A DNA stretch of 64,000 nt from Marinobacter persicus (GTDB lineage Bacteria; Pseudomonadota; Gammaproteobacteria; Pseudomonadales; Oleiphilaceae): positions 186,001-250,000 of the forward strand of contig NZ_FOSC01000004.1 of the NCBI RefSeq assembly GCF_900114155.1, given 5' to 3'. The notes under the pieces are model-generated. The model saw nothing but the letters and a program-made list of their open reading frames with translations. It ran no database searches and was not told where the DNA came from. Made by a program: the position numbers and the translations under genes. Positions 15,541-25,673 of this stretch are shown in pieces (position 1 is the stretch's first letter; every line of letters begins with the position of its first letter).

Positions 15541-15783
15541 GCGACCTTTACGAACGATTTTAGGCTTTAGGAAAATTTTCCCCATGCCGAGTTCGAACAG
15601 CCACCACCCAAGATTTGTTTGGCAACCCCCAGTCGTCCTACGATATTTAGCGCGATTCCAGAATCTTGAAGCGTTACAATGAGGACAAAATTACCCGAAA
15701 AATAGCAAAAAGTGTCACTTTTACAATTCCACGTAAAAACAGGCGCTTAAGTAAAAGTTACATGTTACTATAGGACTAAAGTT
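15541..15783. other. AT-rich right end of the island and argH upstream region
   Basis: This gap is clearly richer in A/T than the flanking genes, as described for the 3' end of GInts. It contains a perfect 15-bp palindrome at 15708-15722 (AAAAGTG-T-CACTTTT), a candidate recombinase or accessory-protein site. The last bases before the argH ATG (15784), with ATAGGAC as a possible ribosome site, should be native chromosome. The argH promoter probably overlaps the junction. Confidence 0.5.
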
Positions 15784-17193
15784 ATGACGGATCAGAAAAA
15801 CTCTGACCAGGCCACATCCTCCGAAAAACCCTGGGGCGGCCGTTTCAGCGAGCCCACCGATGCGTTTGTCGAACGCTTCACCGCGTCCGTTGGTTTTGAC
15901 CAGCGTTTGTACCACCACGATATTACCGGCTCCATCGCCCATGCGACGATGCTGGCGAAAGTCGGCGTGCTGACCGACGATGAGCGGGACCAGATTATCG
16001 AAGGGCTGAACGGCGTCAAGGCGGACATCGAGGCCGGGCGTTTCAACTGGTCGGTCAGCCTGGAAGATGTGCACATGAACATCGAGGCAGCCCTGACCGA
16101 GCGCATCGGCATTACCGGTAAGAAACTGCACACCGGGCGCAGCCGCAACGACCAGGTGGCCACCGACATCCGTCTGTACCTGCGTGACGAAATTGATGTG
16201 ATTACCGAAGAACTCACGCGCCTGCAGAATGGCCTGTTGGATCTGGCCGAGCGCGAAGCCGACACCATCATGCCGGGCTTCACCCACTTGCAGACCGCAC
16301 AGCCAGTCACCTTCGGCCATCACCTGCTGGCCTGGTACGAAATGCTGGTACGCGATGGCCAGCGCCTGCAGGACTGCCGCAAGCGGGTCAACATCATGCC
16401 CCTGGGCGCCGCCGCCCTGGCCGGTACCACCTATCCGATTGATCGTAACCTGACCGCCGAGCTGCTGGGCTTTGATCGCCCAACGGAAAACTCGCTGGAT
16501 TCGGTCAGTGACCGGGATTTTGCCATCGAGTTCTGCAGCTTCGCGGCATTGCTGATGACCCACCTGTCCCGCTTCAGCGAAGAGCTGGTGCTGTGGACCT
16601 CGGCCCAGTTTGATTTCATCGATCTGCCGGATCGCTTCTGCACCGGTTCCTCCATCATGCCCCAGAAGAAAAATCCGGACGTGCCGGAATTGGTGCGCGG
16701 CAAGACCGGCCGGGTGAACGGTCACCTGATCAGCCTGCTGACCCTGATGAAGAGCCAGCCGCTGGCCTACAACAAGGACAACCAGGAGGACAAGGAGCCG
16801 CTGTTCGATACCGTGGACACGGTGAAGGGGTGCCTGAAGGCCTACGCGGACATGATCCCGGCCATTCGTTCCAAGGCCGACAACATGCGCGTGGCGGCCA
16901 AGAGCGGCTTCTCCACCGCCACCGATTTGGCGGATTACCTGGTGAAGAAGGGCGTGCCCTTCCGCGATGCCCATGAAATCGTTGGCAAGTCAGTCGCCTT
17001 TGGTGTCGCCGAAGGCCGCGACCTGTCGGACATGACCCTGGAAGAGCTGCAGCAGTTCTCCGATTTCATCACCGAGGACGTGTTTGATGTGCTGACCCTG
17101 GAAGGTTCGGTACAGGCTCGCAATCATACCGGCGGCACGGCACCCGAGCAGGTGCGCGCGGCCGTTCAGCGTGCCCGCGCTGCCCGCACGTAA
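15784..17193 (+). CDS. argH: Argininosuccinate lyase
   Basis: Cytosolic enzyme that splits argininosuccinate into arginine and fumarate, the last step of arginine synthesis. The 469 residues match the family length. The fumarase/aspartase superfamily signature [12 protein letters not shown] holds the catalytic Ser loop, and [12 protein letters not shown] and the N-terminal [16 protein letters not shown] are typical. The island ends just upstream, so expression may depend on a hybrid promoter. A class I adenylate cyclase gene follows 16 bp after its stop. Confidence 0.97.
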   Translation: MTDQKNSDQATSSEKPWGGRFSEPTDAFVERFTASVGFDQRLYHHDITGSIAHATMLAKVGVLTDDERDQIIEGLNGVKADIEAGRFNWSVSLEDVHMNIEAALTERIGITGKKLHTGRSRNDQVATDIRLYLRDEIDVITEELTRLQNGLLDLAEREADTIMPGFTHLQTAQPVTFGHHLLAWYEMLVRDGQRLQDCRKRVNIMPLGAAALAGTTYPIDRNLTAELLGFDRPTENSLDSVSDRDFAIEFCSFAALLMTHLSRFSEELVLWTSAQFDFIDLPDRFCTGSSIMPQKKNPDVPELVRGKTGRVNGHLISLLTLMKSQPLAYNKDNQEDKEPLFDTVDTVKGCLKAYADMIPAIRSKADNMRVAAKSGFSTATDLADYLVKKGVPFRDAHEIVGKSVAFGVAEGRDLSDMTLEELQQFSDFITEDVFDVLTLEGSVQARNHTGGTAPEQVRAAVQRARAART

Positions 17194-17209
17194 CGACCAG
17201 GGAGGTCTT

Positions 17210-20050
17210 TTGACGGTTCAGGCCCTGCCCATTGTCCTCGACTTCGAGGAAGGCATTGACCGCAAGACGCTCAAGCGCTTGCGTGACCGGTTTTTGCTGG
17301 TCAACCGTCAGCGCTGGGAGCGGGCCTGTTCCGCGCTGACCTGGCGCCAGCAGGTGGTGCTGGAAGTGCTGCCTCTGGTCTTTCACCTGAACCACCCGTC
17401 TCTGCCTGGTTACCTGAACGGCCTGTGTCCGGAAGGCATCTGTGGCTATACCCCCTCCCGCAGCACCATTAACGCGGCCCGTCGGGTTGCCCGCAGTTTC
17501 TGCTTCCGCGACAAGGGCCTGCGCCAGCCGGACATCGACAGTCTGTTTCTGATGGGCAGCCCCGGCACCCTGGGCCATTCGGTGGCCAGTGATCTGGACG
17601 TCTGGCTTTGCCACCGGGCGGATCTGTCCGAGCAGGGCGTCCGCAGCCTGGAACGCAAAGCCGACAAGCTGTCGGAGTGGGCGGCCAGCCTTGGCGTGGA
17701 GCTGCATGTGTTTGTCTTCTCCGCCGCCGACTGGCGCGCTGGCCGGCAACAGGTGGAAGTGACCGGCGAGAACTGTGGCAGCGCCCAGCACTATCTGCTA
17801 CTGGATGAATTCTATCGCACCAGTATTCACCTGGCCGGCCAGTACCCGATGTGGTGGCTGGTGCCGGTGGACAGTGAAGGTGACTACGATGACATCCGCC
17901 AACGCCTGGTGGACTGCCGTTTTATCCGGCCGGATGAGTACATTGATTTTGGGCCGGTACCCTCGATTCCCTCCGAGGAATTCCCCGGCGCTGGCATCTG
18001 GCAACTGTACAAGGGTATTGATGCGCCCTGGAAAGCCATCCTCAAGCTACTGTTGATCGAATGTTACGCCACCGACCGGGCGCCACAGTTGTTGTCGGCC
18101 AGGTTCAAGCAGTCAGTGCATCAGGGGCTCCTGGATGTGGACGAGCTCGACCCCTACATCATGCTTTACCGGCGGCTGGAGGACTGGCTGCGGAACCAGC
18201 AGGCGGAGGGCCGTCTGGAGCTGGTGCGCCGCAGCCTGTACCTGAAAACCGGCCTGCCGCTGAGCCGGGCCGGCATGGTGGGCGATCAGTGGCGGATCGA
18301 CATGCTGCGCCGGCTGGTGGCTGAATGGCAGTGGGACGAGGAGCGGCTGAAGTCCCTGGACGACCGCCAGGGCTGGCGGGCCGAAGAGGTCATTGGCCTG
18401 CGTCGCACTATTGTCAGTGAGCTGACCCACAGTTATCGACTGCTGTCGCGGATGGCCCGGGAGCAGGGTACCGACGCCGCCATCAGCCCGCACGATATCA
18501 ACCTGCTGGGCCGGAAACTGTACGCCGCTTTCCAGCGCAAGGCCGGCAAGGTGGAGTTCATCAACCCCGGCCTGGTGCCCTCCCTGGCCGAAGAAAACCT
18601 CTCGTTCCATCACCAGTCCGAACAGGGCCGCGAGGGCGAGGGCTGGCTGTTGTTCAGGGATCTGGAAGACCCTTCCGACGCCTTCTGGAAGCCGGTCATT
18701 CGCCGTTCGGGCAACCTGGCCGAGCTGCTGGTGTGGTGTTATTGCAACGGGCTTTTGAATCGTGCCACCCGCCTGAATGTCCGTGCCGGTTCCAGCGTGG
18801 CCACGGTCACCGAAGTCCGGGAAATACTGGATGTTCTGCAGGCATTCCTGCCCATGCCTCTGGTGCCTGCCTCGCGCCAGGCCCTGACGCGCGAGGTGCG
18901 GCCGGTGAAAAACCTGCTGTTGGTGAATGTGGCCACCGATCCCCAGGCACATCTTTCCGAGCGTGGGCTGCACAAGCTGTCGGCCCGCAACGACTCGCTT
19001 GGTTTCAGTGGCGGCCACGACAACCTGGTGTCCACCATTGACCAGATCGCCCTGAACAGCTGGCAGGAGCTCAGTGTCCAGCACTACGCCGCCGGCGACA
19101 CTCTGATCCAGTGCCTGAAGAACGTGCTGGCACAGGTGGCCGCCAGCCCCTCGGCGTTGCCGGAAATCCAGGTGTTCGCCCCGACCCGGGGCCATGGCGC
19201 CGCCATTGCCCGGCGTTTGCAGGAACTCTTTGGCGACGTCTTGCGCCAGTTCTTTTCCGGTGGCCTGGGGCCGGCACCGGTGCGTTATCTGATTGAAATG
19301 GATCGCCGTTATTTCCTGCTGCAATTCAATGGCCCGGAGCCGGGATTTGTTGCGCTCAACAGTCGACAGGCACTGATGCAGGCCCTGCAGCAGCCACAGG
19401 AACATTACCTGCCGTTGGTGCCGGACCGGCACGCCCTGCGGGACGAGCCCGAACTGCGGGCAGTGTGTGAAGCCTCCGAACCGGACAACCTGCAAGTGTT
19501 CTGGTCGCTTCGGGCCGGCATTGGCAGGCTGTGGGTGGTGGACGAGTGTGGCAGTATCTGGAGCCGTACCATGCGCGCCCAGAGGCGCAGCCATCTGCTT
19601 GGCCCCCTGTTGCGTTTCCTTGACAACCTGCAGGAGCGGCGGATGTTGCGGCAGCTCGACATGGGTGGCCCGACCGGTGAGCTGCGCTGCTACGAGCTGG
19701 AACGGCGTGGCGGAGACTGGCAGGCGGTGCCGCGCCCCGATCAGCAAAGTCGTGTCGCTCTGCCGGGTTTCGAGGTCCAGGCCGTTGGCGTGCGTCAGGG
19801 CGATGGTTCCCTCAGTTTTGACGTCTTCTGCCAGGACCGGGAATTTACCGCCGAGGAATACGGTGAGCAGCTGATTCCCGCTGTTGCCCATTACATCCGT
19901 TCGTTGCGCCGAAGCAATGAACCCTACCCTATTTACCTGACCGATCTGCACCTGCCCCATGACCTGGAGCCGCAGCACTATCAGCGAGACATCCAGACCT
20001 GCCAGTATCTGCAGTACCTGAACGTGCTGGAGCGGGCTCTGAACCGTTAG
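17210..20050 (+). CDS. cyaA: Class I adenylate cyclase
   Basis: Makes cAMP from ATP for CRP/Vfr-type signalling. The 946 residues match class I enzymes, with the N-terminal catalytic domain holding GSPGTLGHSVASDLDVW (the nucleotidyltransferase G-S and DxD-like residues) and a long C-terminal regulatory half. I choose TTG at 17210 because GGAGG lies at 17201-17205, just after the argH stop at 17193. A GTG at 17171 would overlap argH and has no good ribosome site. It probably shares a transcript with argH. Confidence 0.95.
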   Translation: MTVQALPIVLDFEEGIDRKTLKRLRDRFLLVNRQRWERACSALTWRQQVVLEVLPLVFHLNHPSLPGYLNGLCPEGICGYTPSRSTINAARRVARSFCFRDKGLRQPDIDSLFLMGSPGTLGHSVASDLDVWLCHRADLSEQGVRSLERKADKLSEWAASLGVELHVFVFSAADWRAGRQQVEVTGENCGSAQHYLLLDEFYRTSIHLAGQYPMWWLVPVDSEGDYDDIRQRLVDCRFIRPDEYIDFGPVPSIPSEEFPGAGIWQLYKGIDAPWKAILKLLLIECYATDRAPQLLSARFKQSVHQGLLDVDELDPYIMLYRRLEDWLRNQQAEGRLELVRRSLYLKTGLPLSRAGMVGDQWRIDMLRRLVAEWQWDEERLKSLDDRQGWRAEEVIGLRRTIVSELTHSYRLLSRMAREQGTDAAISPHDINLLGRKLYAAFQRKAGKVEFINPGLVPSLAEENLSFHHQSEQGREGEGWLLFRDLEDPSDAFWKPVIRRSGNLAELLVWCYCNGLLNRATRLNVRAGSSVATVTEVREILDVLQAFLPMPLVPASRQALTREVRPVKNLLLVNVATDPQAHLSERGLHKLSARNDSLGFSGGHDNLVSTIDQIALNSWQELSVQHYAAGDTLIQCLKNVLAQVAASPSALPEIQVFAPTRGHGAAIARRLQELFGDVLRQFFSGGLGPAPVRYLIEMDRRYFLLQFNGPEPGFVALNSRQALMQALQQPQEHYLPLVPDRHALRDEPELRAVCEASEPDNLQVFWSLRAGIGRLWVVDECGSIWSRTMRAQRRSHLLGPLLRFLDNLQERRMLRQLDMGGPTGELRCYELERRGGDWQAVPRPDQQSRVALPGFEVQAVGVRQGDGSLSFDVFCQDREFTAEEYGEQLIPAVAHYIRSLRRSNEPYPIYLTDLHLPHDLEPQHYQRDIQTCQYLQYLNVLERALNR

Positions 20051-20105
20051 CCGACCGGGCCGGCTGTCGGTTATACTGCCGCCAACAGTCATTCAGGGGT
20101 AGGGT

Positions 20106-20285
20106 ATGCAGGTTTCAGACAAAATTCGCCCGTTCTCTCTGGCCGCCTTGGCGCTGGGGATGGTTCTTGCGGTGATGCTGGCCGGTTGTGGCCAGAAAGG
20201 CCCGCTGTACCGGGACGCCGGCACCGCCGCCGAGCAAGCCACTGACTCTGCTGACGATTCACAGCCGTCACAAGAGTCGCGCTGA
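20106..20285 (+). CDS. lptM: LPS translocon-associated small lipoprotein LptM (YifL/LppL)
   Basis: A 59-residue lipoprotein. A basic N-terminus and hydrophobic stretch lead to the lipobox LAGC, then the family signature CGQKGPLY directly after the lipidated Cys, and a short acidic tail. E. coli LptM binds the LptDE outer-membrane LPS translocon and helps its disulfide maturation. Its place directly before lysA is the usual one in Pseudomonas and enteric relatives. Confidence 0.9.
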   Translation: MQVSDKIRPFSLAALALGMVLAVMLAGCGQKGPLYRDAGTAAEQATDSADDSQPSQESR

Positions 20286-20322
20286 GCCTGCCGGCCCTGC
20301 CACTCCAGTTTTCAGGATTATC

Positions 20323-21573
20323 ATGGACCACTTCAATTATCGTGATGGCGAGCTGTTCGCCGAAGATGTGCCCGTCAGCCGCATTGCCGAGCGTTTCGGT
20401 ACACCGGCCTATGTGTATTCCCGGGCCACGCTGGAGCGCCATTACCGCGCTTACGACAAAGCCCTGGGCGAACATCCGCACCTGGTGTGCTACGCCGTCA
20501 AGGCCAACAGTAATCTGGCGGTGCTGAACGTCTTGGCCCGCCTGGGTGCCGGCTTCGACATCGTTTCCGCCGGCGAGCTGGAGCGGGTGCTGCGCGCCGG
20601 CGGCGACGCGGGCAAAGTCGTGTTTTCCGGTGTTGGCAAGCAGGAATGGGAAATGAAGCGGGCGTTGGAGGTGGGCGTGCGCTGCTTCAACGTGGAATCA
20701 GACACCGAGCTGGACCGCCTGAACAAGGTGGCCGGCGAACTGGGCGTGAAAGCCCCGGTATCCCTGAGGGTGAACCCGGATGTGGACGCCGGCACCCACC
20801 CCTACATTTCCACCGGCCTGAAAGAAAACAAGTTCGGTATCGATATTGCCGAGGCACCGGCTGTCTATGCCCGGGCCGCCGCCATGCCAAACCTGGACAT
20901 TCACGGTGTGGACTGCCACATCGGCTCCCAGCTGACCTCGGTGTCGCCGTTTTTGGATGCCCTGGACCGGGTGCTGGCGCTGATTGACGGGCTGGCGGAG
21001 CAGGGAATCCACATTCGCCACCTGGACATGGGCGGTGGCCTGGGCGTGACTTATGACAATGAGCAGCCTCCGCAGCCGGAGCAATACGCTACCGCACTGC
21101 TTGAGCGGCTGGGTGAACGCAAGCTGGAACTGATTCTCGAGCCGGGGCGCTCCATTGCCGCCAACGCCGGTATTCTGGTCACCCGGGTGGAGTTCCTGAA
21201 GTGCACGGAGCATCGCAACTTTGCCATCATCGATGCGGCCATGAACGATTTGATCCGCCCCGCGCTCTACAGCGCCTGGCAGGCGATTATCCCGGTTAAA
21301 CCGCATCAGGATGGCGAGGAGAAAAACTGGGACCTGGTCGGTCCGATCTGTGAAACCGGCGATTTCCTGGGCAAGGACCGAAAACTGCGCCTGCAGGCCG
21401 GTGACCTGCTGGCCGTGCGCTCGGCCGGTGCCTATGGTTTTGTTATGGCCTCCAACTACAACACCCGTAACCGCCCCCCGGAGCTGATGGTGGATGGTGA
21501 CCAGGTATACGTGGTACGCCGCCGCGAGACCCTGGAAGATCAGTTGGGGCCGGAAAGTTGCCTGCCGGAATGA
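20323..21573 (+). CDS. lysA: Diaminopimelate decarboxylase
   Basis: PLP enzyme that decarboxylates meso-diaminopimelate to lysine, 416 residues. The alanine-racemase-like barrel has the PLP Lys in CYAVKANSN and the glycine-rich phosphate loop in GGGLGVTY. The C-terminal half has the CETGD active-site motif. I use the ATG at 20323 ([11 protein letters not shown]), which is the family N-terminus. dapF follows, so two lysine/peptidoglycan genes are coupled. Confidence 0.97.
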   Translation: MDHFNYRDGELFAEDVPVSRIAERFGTPAYVYSRATLERHYRAYDKALGEHPHLVCYAVKANSNLAVLNVLARLGAGFDIVSAGELERVLRAGGDAGKVVFSGVGKQEWEMKRALEVGVRCFNVESDTELDRLNKVAGELGVKAPVSLRVNPDVDAGTHPYISTGLKENKFGIDIAEAPAVYARAAAMPNLDIHGVDCHIGSQLTSVSPFLDALDRVLALIDGLAEQGIHIRHLDMGGGLGVTYDNEQPPQPEQYATALLERLGERKLELILEPGRSIAANAGILVTRVEFLKCTEHRNFAIIDAAMNDLIRPALYSAWQAIIPVKPHQDGEEKNWDLVGPICETGDFLGKDRKLRLQAGDLLAVRSAGAYGFVMASNYNTRNRPPELMVDGDQVYVVRRRETLEDQLGPESCLPE

Positions 21574-21587
21574 ATGGGGAGGCGAGC

Positions 21588-22490
21588 ATGAGCCAACACA
21601 GACGCAACCAGGGGCCAATGCTCCGGTTCACCAAGATGCATGGCCTGGGTAACGATTTCATGGTGGTGGACGCCATCAGCCAGCCATTTCGCCTGCGCCC
21701 GGACATGATTCGTGAACTGGCGGACCGCAATTTCGGCATCGGCTTTGACCAGTTGCTGGTGGTCGAGCCGCCGGGGCTGCCGGACGTGGACTTCCGTTAC
21801 CGAATTTTCAACGCCGATGGTTCGGAGGTGGAACAATGTGGCAACGGTGCCCGCTGCTTCGCCCGCTTTGTCCGTGATCAGCGCCTGACCAACAAGCGGG
21901 TGATCCGGGTACAGACCGCCAAGGGCGTGATCGAACTGAAAGTGGGCAAAGACGGCCTGGTTCGCGTGAACATGGGCATTCCGGAGCTGAACCCGCCGGC
22001 CATTCCGTTTGCCGCCGATTGCCGCAAGGATGTGTACACCGTGGATGTGGGCAACGAGGTCGTCGAACTGTCGGCTGTTTCCATGGGCAATCCCCACGGT
22101 GTTTTACTGGTGGATGATGTCGACACCGCTCCGGTCGCCACCTTGGGACCCGCCCTGGAAAAGCATCCGCGTTTTCCTTCCCGGGCCAATATCGGCTTTT
22201 TGCAGATCATTGACCGGGGCCATGCCCGCTTGCGGGTGTACGAGCGGGGCTCTGGTGAAACCCTGGCCTGTGGCAGTGGTGCCTGTGCCGCCGTGGTGGC
22301 CGGTTGCCTGCGTGGCTTGCTGGACAGCCGGGTGGAAGTGGAGCTGCGCGGCGGTCGCCTGGTTATTGAATGGCAGGGCGATGGGGCCCCTGTTATGATG
22401 GAAGGCCCTGCAACCACGGTGTTTGAGGGGCAGTTACGTTTGCCCGGTGAAGGCAATTCCCGCCGCCGGAGAACACCCAGACGGTCCTGA
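21588..22490 (+). CDS. dapF: Diaminopimelate epimerase
   Basis: Converts LL- to meso-diaminopimelate, the substrate of the preceding enzyme. From the ATG at 21588, with GGGGAGG ahead, it has 300 residues. A later ATG at 21618 ([14 protein letters not shown]) is the classic family start and also possible. The catalytic Cys pair lies in CGNGARC and ACGSGACA. The C-terminal basic tail is slightly longer than usual. Confidence 0.97.
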   Translation: MSQHRRNQGPMLRFTKMHGLGNDFMVVDAISQPFRLRPDMIRELADRNFGIGFDQLLVVEPPGLPDVDFRYRIFNADGSEVEQCGNGARCFARFVRDQRLTNKRVIRVQTAKGVIELKVGKDGLVRVNMGIPELNPPAIPFAADCRKDVYTVDVGNEVVELSAVSMGNPHGVLLVDDVDTAPVATLGPALEKHPRFPSRANIGFLQIIDRGHARLRVYERGSGETLACGSGACAAVVAGCLRGLLDSRVEVELRGGRLVIEWQGDGAPVMMEGPATTVFEGQLRLPGEGNSRRRRTPRRS

Positions 22491-22508
22491 CAACCGGGAG
22501 ATCACCGA

Positions 22509-23270
22509 ATGACAGAACAAACGGCCCAGAAGAAGGTCGATGAACTGAACCATGAGCAGGTTGCCGAGTATCTGCGCGCGCATCCGGATTTTTTTGTCGG
22601 CCAGGATGACCTGCTCCGCAGCCTGACCCTGCCCCACGACAGTGGCCAGGCCATCTCGCTGGTGGAACGGCAGGTACACCTGTTCCGTGAACAGCGCGAT
22701 GCCCTGCGCCGGGAAATGGTCGAGCTGGTGTCCATCGCCCGTCACAACGACCGTCTGTTCGAGAAGAGCAAGCGCCTGTTGCTGCAGGTGATCGAGGCGA
22801 AAACCATCAACGACATGGCGGCCGCCGTGGATGACAGCATGCGTGGCGATTTCGGTCTGGATGCTGCCTCGGTGCTCCTGTTCACCGATAACGCCCAGGG
22901 TACCTCGGCCAGCCGGGGCCAGGGCGCCCTGCACCTGGTCGACAGAAGCGAGGCACAACGCCGCCTGGGCACCCTGCTGGAAGGGGATCGTGCCGTGTGT
23001 GGCCACTTTAATGAACACGAGCGCAGTTTCCTGTTCCCGGACCGGGACGAACCCATCGCCTCCGTAGCCCTGATGCCTCTGCGCCATCAGGGCCTGGTGG
23101 GTGTGTTCGCGGTGGGCAGCTGCCAGCCGGGATACTTTGACCAGAATATGGGCTCGCTGTTTCTCGGCTACATCAGCGACACCCTGAGCCGGTTGTTGCC
23201 GCCCATGCTCAGGCAACACGACGCCGCGGCTCCGGTGGCGGACCTGGCCACGGAGACCGGCCGGGTGTGA
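22509..23270 (+). CDS. DUF484 family protein
   Basis: A 253-residue cytosolic protein of the DUF484 family, seen between dapF and xerC in many gammaproteobacteria. An N-terminal helical segment (about 10-75, including AEYLRAHPDFF) precedes a GAF-like fold (about 90-235). Its function is not established. It overlaps the xerC start by 4 bp, so expression is coupled to the recombinase. Confidence 0.88.
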   Translation: MTEQTAQKKVDELNHEQVAEYLRAHPDFFVGQDDLLRSLTLPHDSGQAISLVERQVHLFREQRDALRREMVELVSIARHNDRLFEKSKRLLLQVIEAKTINDMAAAVDDSMRGDFGLDAASVLLFTDNAQGTSASRGQGALHLVDRSEAQRRLGTLLEGDRAVCGHFNEHERSFLFPDRDEPIASVALMPLRHQGLVGVFAVGSCQPGYFDQNMGSLFLGYISDTLSRLLPPMLRQHDAAAPVADLATETGRV

Positions 23271-24253
23271 CTGCCTCCGCGCTGCCGGCGGAATTGCCGG
23301 AGCCCCTGGCCGCACCGCTGGCCGCGTTTATTCGTCATCTGGCCTCCGAAACCCGGCATTCGCCCCGTACCTGCGACAATTACCAGCGCGACCTTCAGCG
23401 TCTGGCGCACTGGCTGGTCGGGCGGGTGAATGACTGGTCGGCGGTGGATTTTCACCACATTCGCCATTACGTGGCGCAACTCAGCCGCGAAGGCCTCGGC
23501 GGCCAGAGTATTGCCCGCCACCTGTCGGCCATTCGCCGTTTCTACCAATATCTGCTGCGTGAAGGGCTGGCCCGCGATAACCCGGCGCTGGATGTCCGTG
23601 CCCCGAAAAGCGGACGGCGCCTGCCCAAGGTGGCCGATGTCGATCAGCTTCAACAGTTGCTGGATACCCCCGCTGACGATCCGCTGGAACTGCGGGACCT
23701 GGCCATGTTCGAGCTGATGTACTCCTCCGGGCTGCGGCTGGCGGAGCTGGCCTCGCTGGATATGCCCGCTCTGGATTTTGCCAGCGGCGAGTTGCGGGTG
23801 CAGGGCAAGGGCAGCAAGGAACGGCTTCTGCCGGTCGGCGGCAAGGCAACGGCTGCGCTCAAACGCTGGTTGGCGGTACGCCCAGGCTACGCCGATGAGC
23901 ATGAGGAGGCGGTTTTTGTCAGCCAACGTGGCACACGCCTGAGCCGACGCAGCATTCAGGCCCGGCTGGCTCGCTGGGGTGTGCGCGCCGGGGCCGATCA
24001 GCGCCTTCATCCACACTTGCTTCGGCATTCCTTCGCCAGCCACATGCTCGAATCCAGTGGCGATTTGCGGGCGGTGCAGGAATTACTTGGTCACGCAGAC
24101 ATCGCCACCACACAGGTCTATACTCACCTTGATTTTCAGCATCTCGCCCGGGTTTATGACCGGAGTCACCCCAGAGCAAGGCGCCGATCTGGCACTATAG
24201 AGAAGCGCAAATCACAAGATTACCCGAAAACAAAAGACCCGAACGGTCACTGA
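23267..24253 (+). CDS. xerC: Site-specific tyrosine recombinase XerC
   Basis: Works with XerD at dif to resolve chromosome dimers. Of the 328 residues, the N-terminal core-binding domain covers about 15-105. The catalytic residues are clear: Arg in SSGLRLAEL, Lys in GKGSKERLLP, HLLRHSFASH, LLGHADIATT, and the nucleophile Tyr in TQVYTHLD. The C-terminal tail after the usual end is about 25 residues longer and basic. It starts at a GTG that overlaps the DUF484 stop. Confidence 0.95.
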   Translation: MTASALPAELPEPLAAPLAAFIRHLASETRHSPRTCDNYQRDLQRLAHWLVGRVNDWSAVDFHHIRHYVAQLSREGLGGQSIARHLSAIRRFYQYLLREGLARDNPALDVRAPKSGRRLPKVADVDQLQQLLDTPADDPLELRDLAMFELMYSSGLRLAELASLDMPALDFASGELRVQGKGSKERLLPVGGKATAALKRWLAVRPGYADEHEEAVFVSQRGTRLSRRSIQARLARWGVRAGADQRLHPHLLRHSFASHMLESSGDLRAVQELLGHADIATTQVYTHLDFQHLARVYDRSHPRARRRSGTIEKRKSQDYPKTKDPNGH

Positions 24254-24264
24254 CGGAGTGCTGC

Positions 24265-25670
24265 ATGGCATCGGACGAATCCTGGAAGGACAAGTACTTC
24301 CGGGAACTGGAAGAGTCCGAACACAAAGAAAAACAGTGGCAAACCGAGCGCCACCTGCTGGAGCGTATGCTGGTGCGCACCAGTCTTGCTTCCGAGGGGC
24401 AGTCCGACGAGCTGGATGGGCTGCTGGGCCGGGTGCGGGAGGATCTGCGTCAGAAAAAGCTCGACGTCGAGAGCTGGCGCGAGCTGCAGGACGAAATAGA
24501 CCGGCAGATCACTCTGCTTGATGAAAGCCACGAACGGGCCCGGCGGGCAGCGCCGTCAGTCGCCGCGCCGGAGCTGGCAAAAGAGGCCCCGGCCGAGGAG
24601 GAGCTGGAGCTGGCGGACCGCACACAACAACTGCGTATCGCCCGGCGTGTTGGTCAGTTACTGGGACAGATGCTTCAGCAGGTATCACTGGAGTCGCAGG
24701 TGGAGGCCCGGGCCCGGGGGCTGCAAAAAATGCTGCTGGGCAGCAACGACTGGACCGTGCTGCGAAAAGGCTGGATCAGGTGGCCGATCTGGTCATTGAA
24801 GCGGTTACCCGCAGCCAGCGCGAATTCGAGGCGTTTCTTAAGCGCCTGGACGAGCGCCTGGAGACCCTGCGCCAGCACTTCTCCGAGCAGAGCCGTATGC
24901 ACGAGTCGCGTCAGGGGGATACGGAAACCCTGAACCGGGAGATCCGTGACGAACTGGACCGGGTGGGCGAAGACATCGCCCGCAGCCAGGATCTGGGCTC
25001 GCTCAAGCAGTCGATCAGCCAGCGGCTGGAATTTATCGGCAATACCATGGAGCGCTTTCGTCAGCGTGAGCAGGAGCGGGAAGATCTGCTGGCCGGGCAG
25101 CTCGAAGCCATGCAGGAAAAAGTGGCGGCCATGGAAGCTCATTCAGAACAAATGCAGCAACAGGTGCGTGAGGAACGCCAGCGCGCCATGACCGACCTGC
25201 TCACCCAGTTGCCCAACCGGGAAGCCTGGCAGGAACGATTGCTGTTTGAATTCAATCGCTGGCAGCGTTACCAGCAGCCACTGTCGGTGGCGGTGATTGA
25301 TATTGATCTGTTCAAAAAAGTGAACGATTCCTACGGCCATAAGGCCGGAGACCGGGTGTTGCAACTGGTCTCGAGGGAGTTGCGCTCGCGCTTGCGGGAA
25401 ACGGACTTCATTGCCCGCTATGGTGGCGAGGAGTTTGTGCTGCTGTTACCGGAAACCGGCGTGGAAACTGCGGAAGAGGTGATCGACACATTGCGTAACC
25501 GGGTGGCGGTCCTGCCGTTCCACTTTGGCGGAGAGCCGGTGAACATTACCTTTTCAGCGGGGCTCACCGAGTTCCGGGCCAATGATTCGGTGGAAACGGT
25601 TTTTGATCGCGCCGACCGCGCCCTGTATCAGGCCAAGGACGCGGGGCGTAACCGAACCCAGAGTGTTTAA
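24265..25670 (+). pseudogene. Diguanylate cyclase gene split by a frameshift
   Basis: The N-terminal coding part starts at 24265 and is good to about 24755. The rest reads in another frame (GTG-accessible from 24780) to 25670. The first part is a charged helical region. The second has a long coiled coil and then a full GGDEF domain with active site GGEEF and an upstream RETD inhibitory site, so the catalytic part would make c-di-GMP if translated. Past about 24765 the first frame degenerates into low-quality sequence, confirming that the gene was once continuous. This could be a real mutation, a sequencing error, or a gene now expressed as the C-terminal half only. Confidence 0.8.
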
Positions 25671-25673
25671 CAC

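Larger units (their letters stand above)
2990..15783 (+). mobile_element. GInt-type genomic island with metal-resistance cargo (boundaries approximate)
   Basis: The region has the three parts described for GInt islands: a four-gene recombinase operon at the left end (3087-8110), a cargo region (about 8111-15540) and a short AT-rich right end (about 15541-15783). It separates algZ from argH, which are neighbours in Pseudomonas. The cargo handles nickel/cobalt-type ions and chromate and includes IS scraps and a broken rhodanese gene, as expected of acquired DNA. Exact ends were not found. A comparison with an uninterrupted algZ-argH junction would place them. I rely on memory for the GInt definition. 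Confidence 0.8.

Noticed and set aside
2995..15767. CATGTT at both ends of the island as an attachment core
   Set aside because: Six bases are expected by chance in sequences of this length. The flanking bases do not align, so it is mentioned only as a weak candidate.
18113..20092. Long minus-strand open frame of about 659 codons opposite cyaA
   Set aside because: It is antisense to the well-conserved adenylate cyclase. Its protein is rich in His, Gln and Gly as expected for a shadow in GC-rich DNA, and it shows no domain.
20051..20105. Terminator between cyaA and lptM
   Set aside because: Only a 5-bp GC stem without a T-run is visible, too weak to annotate.
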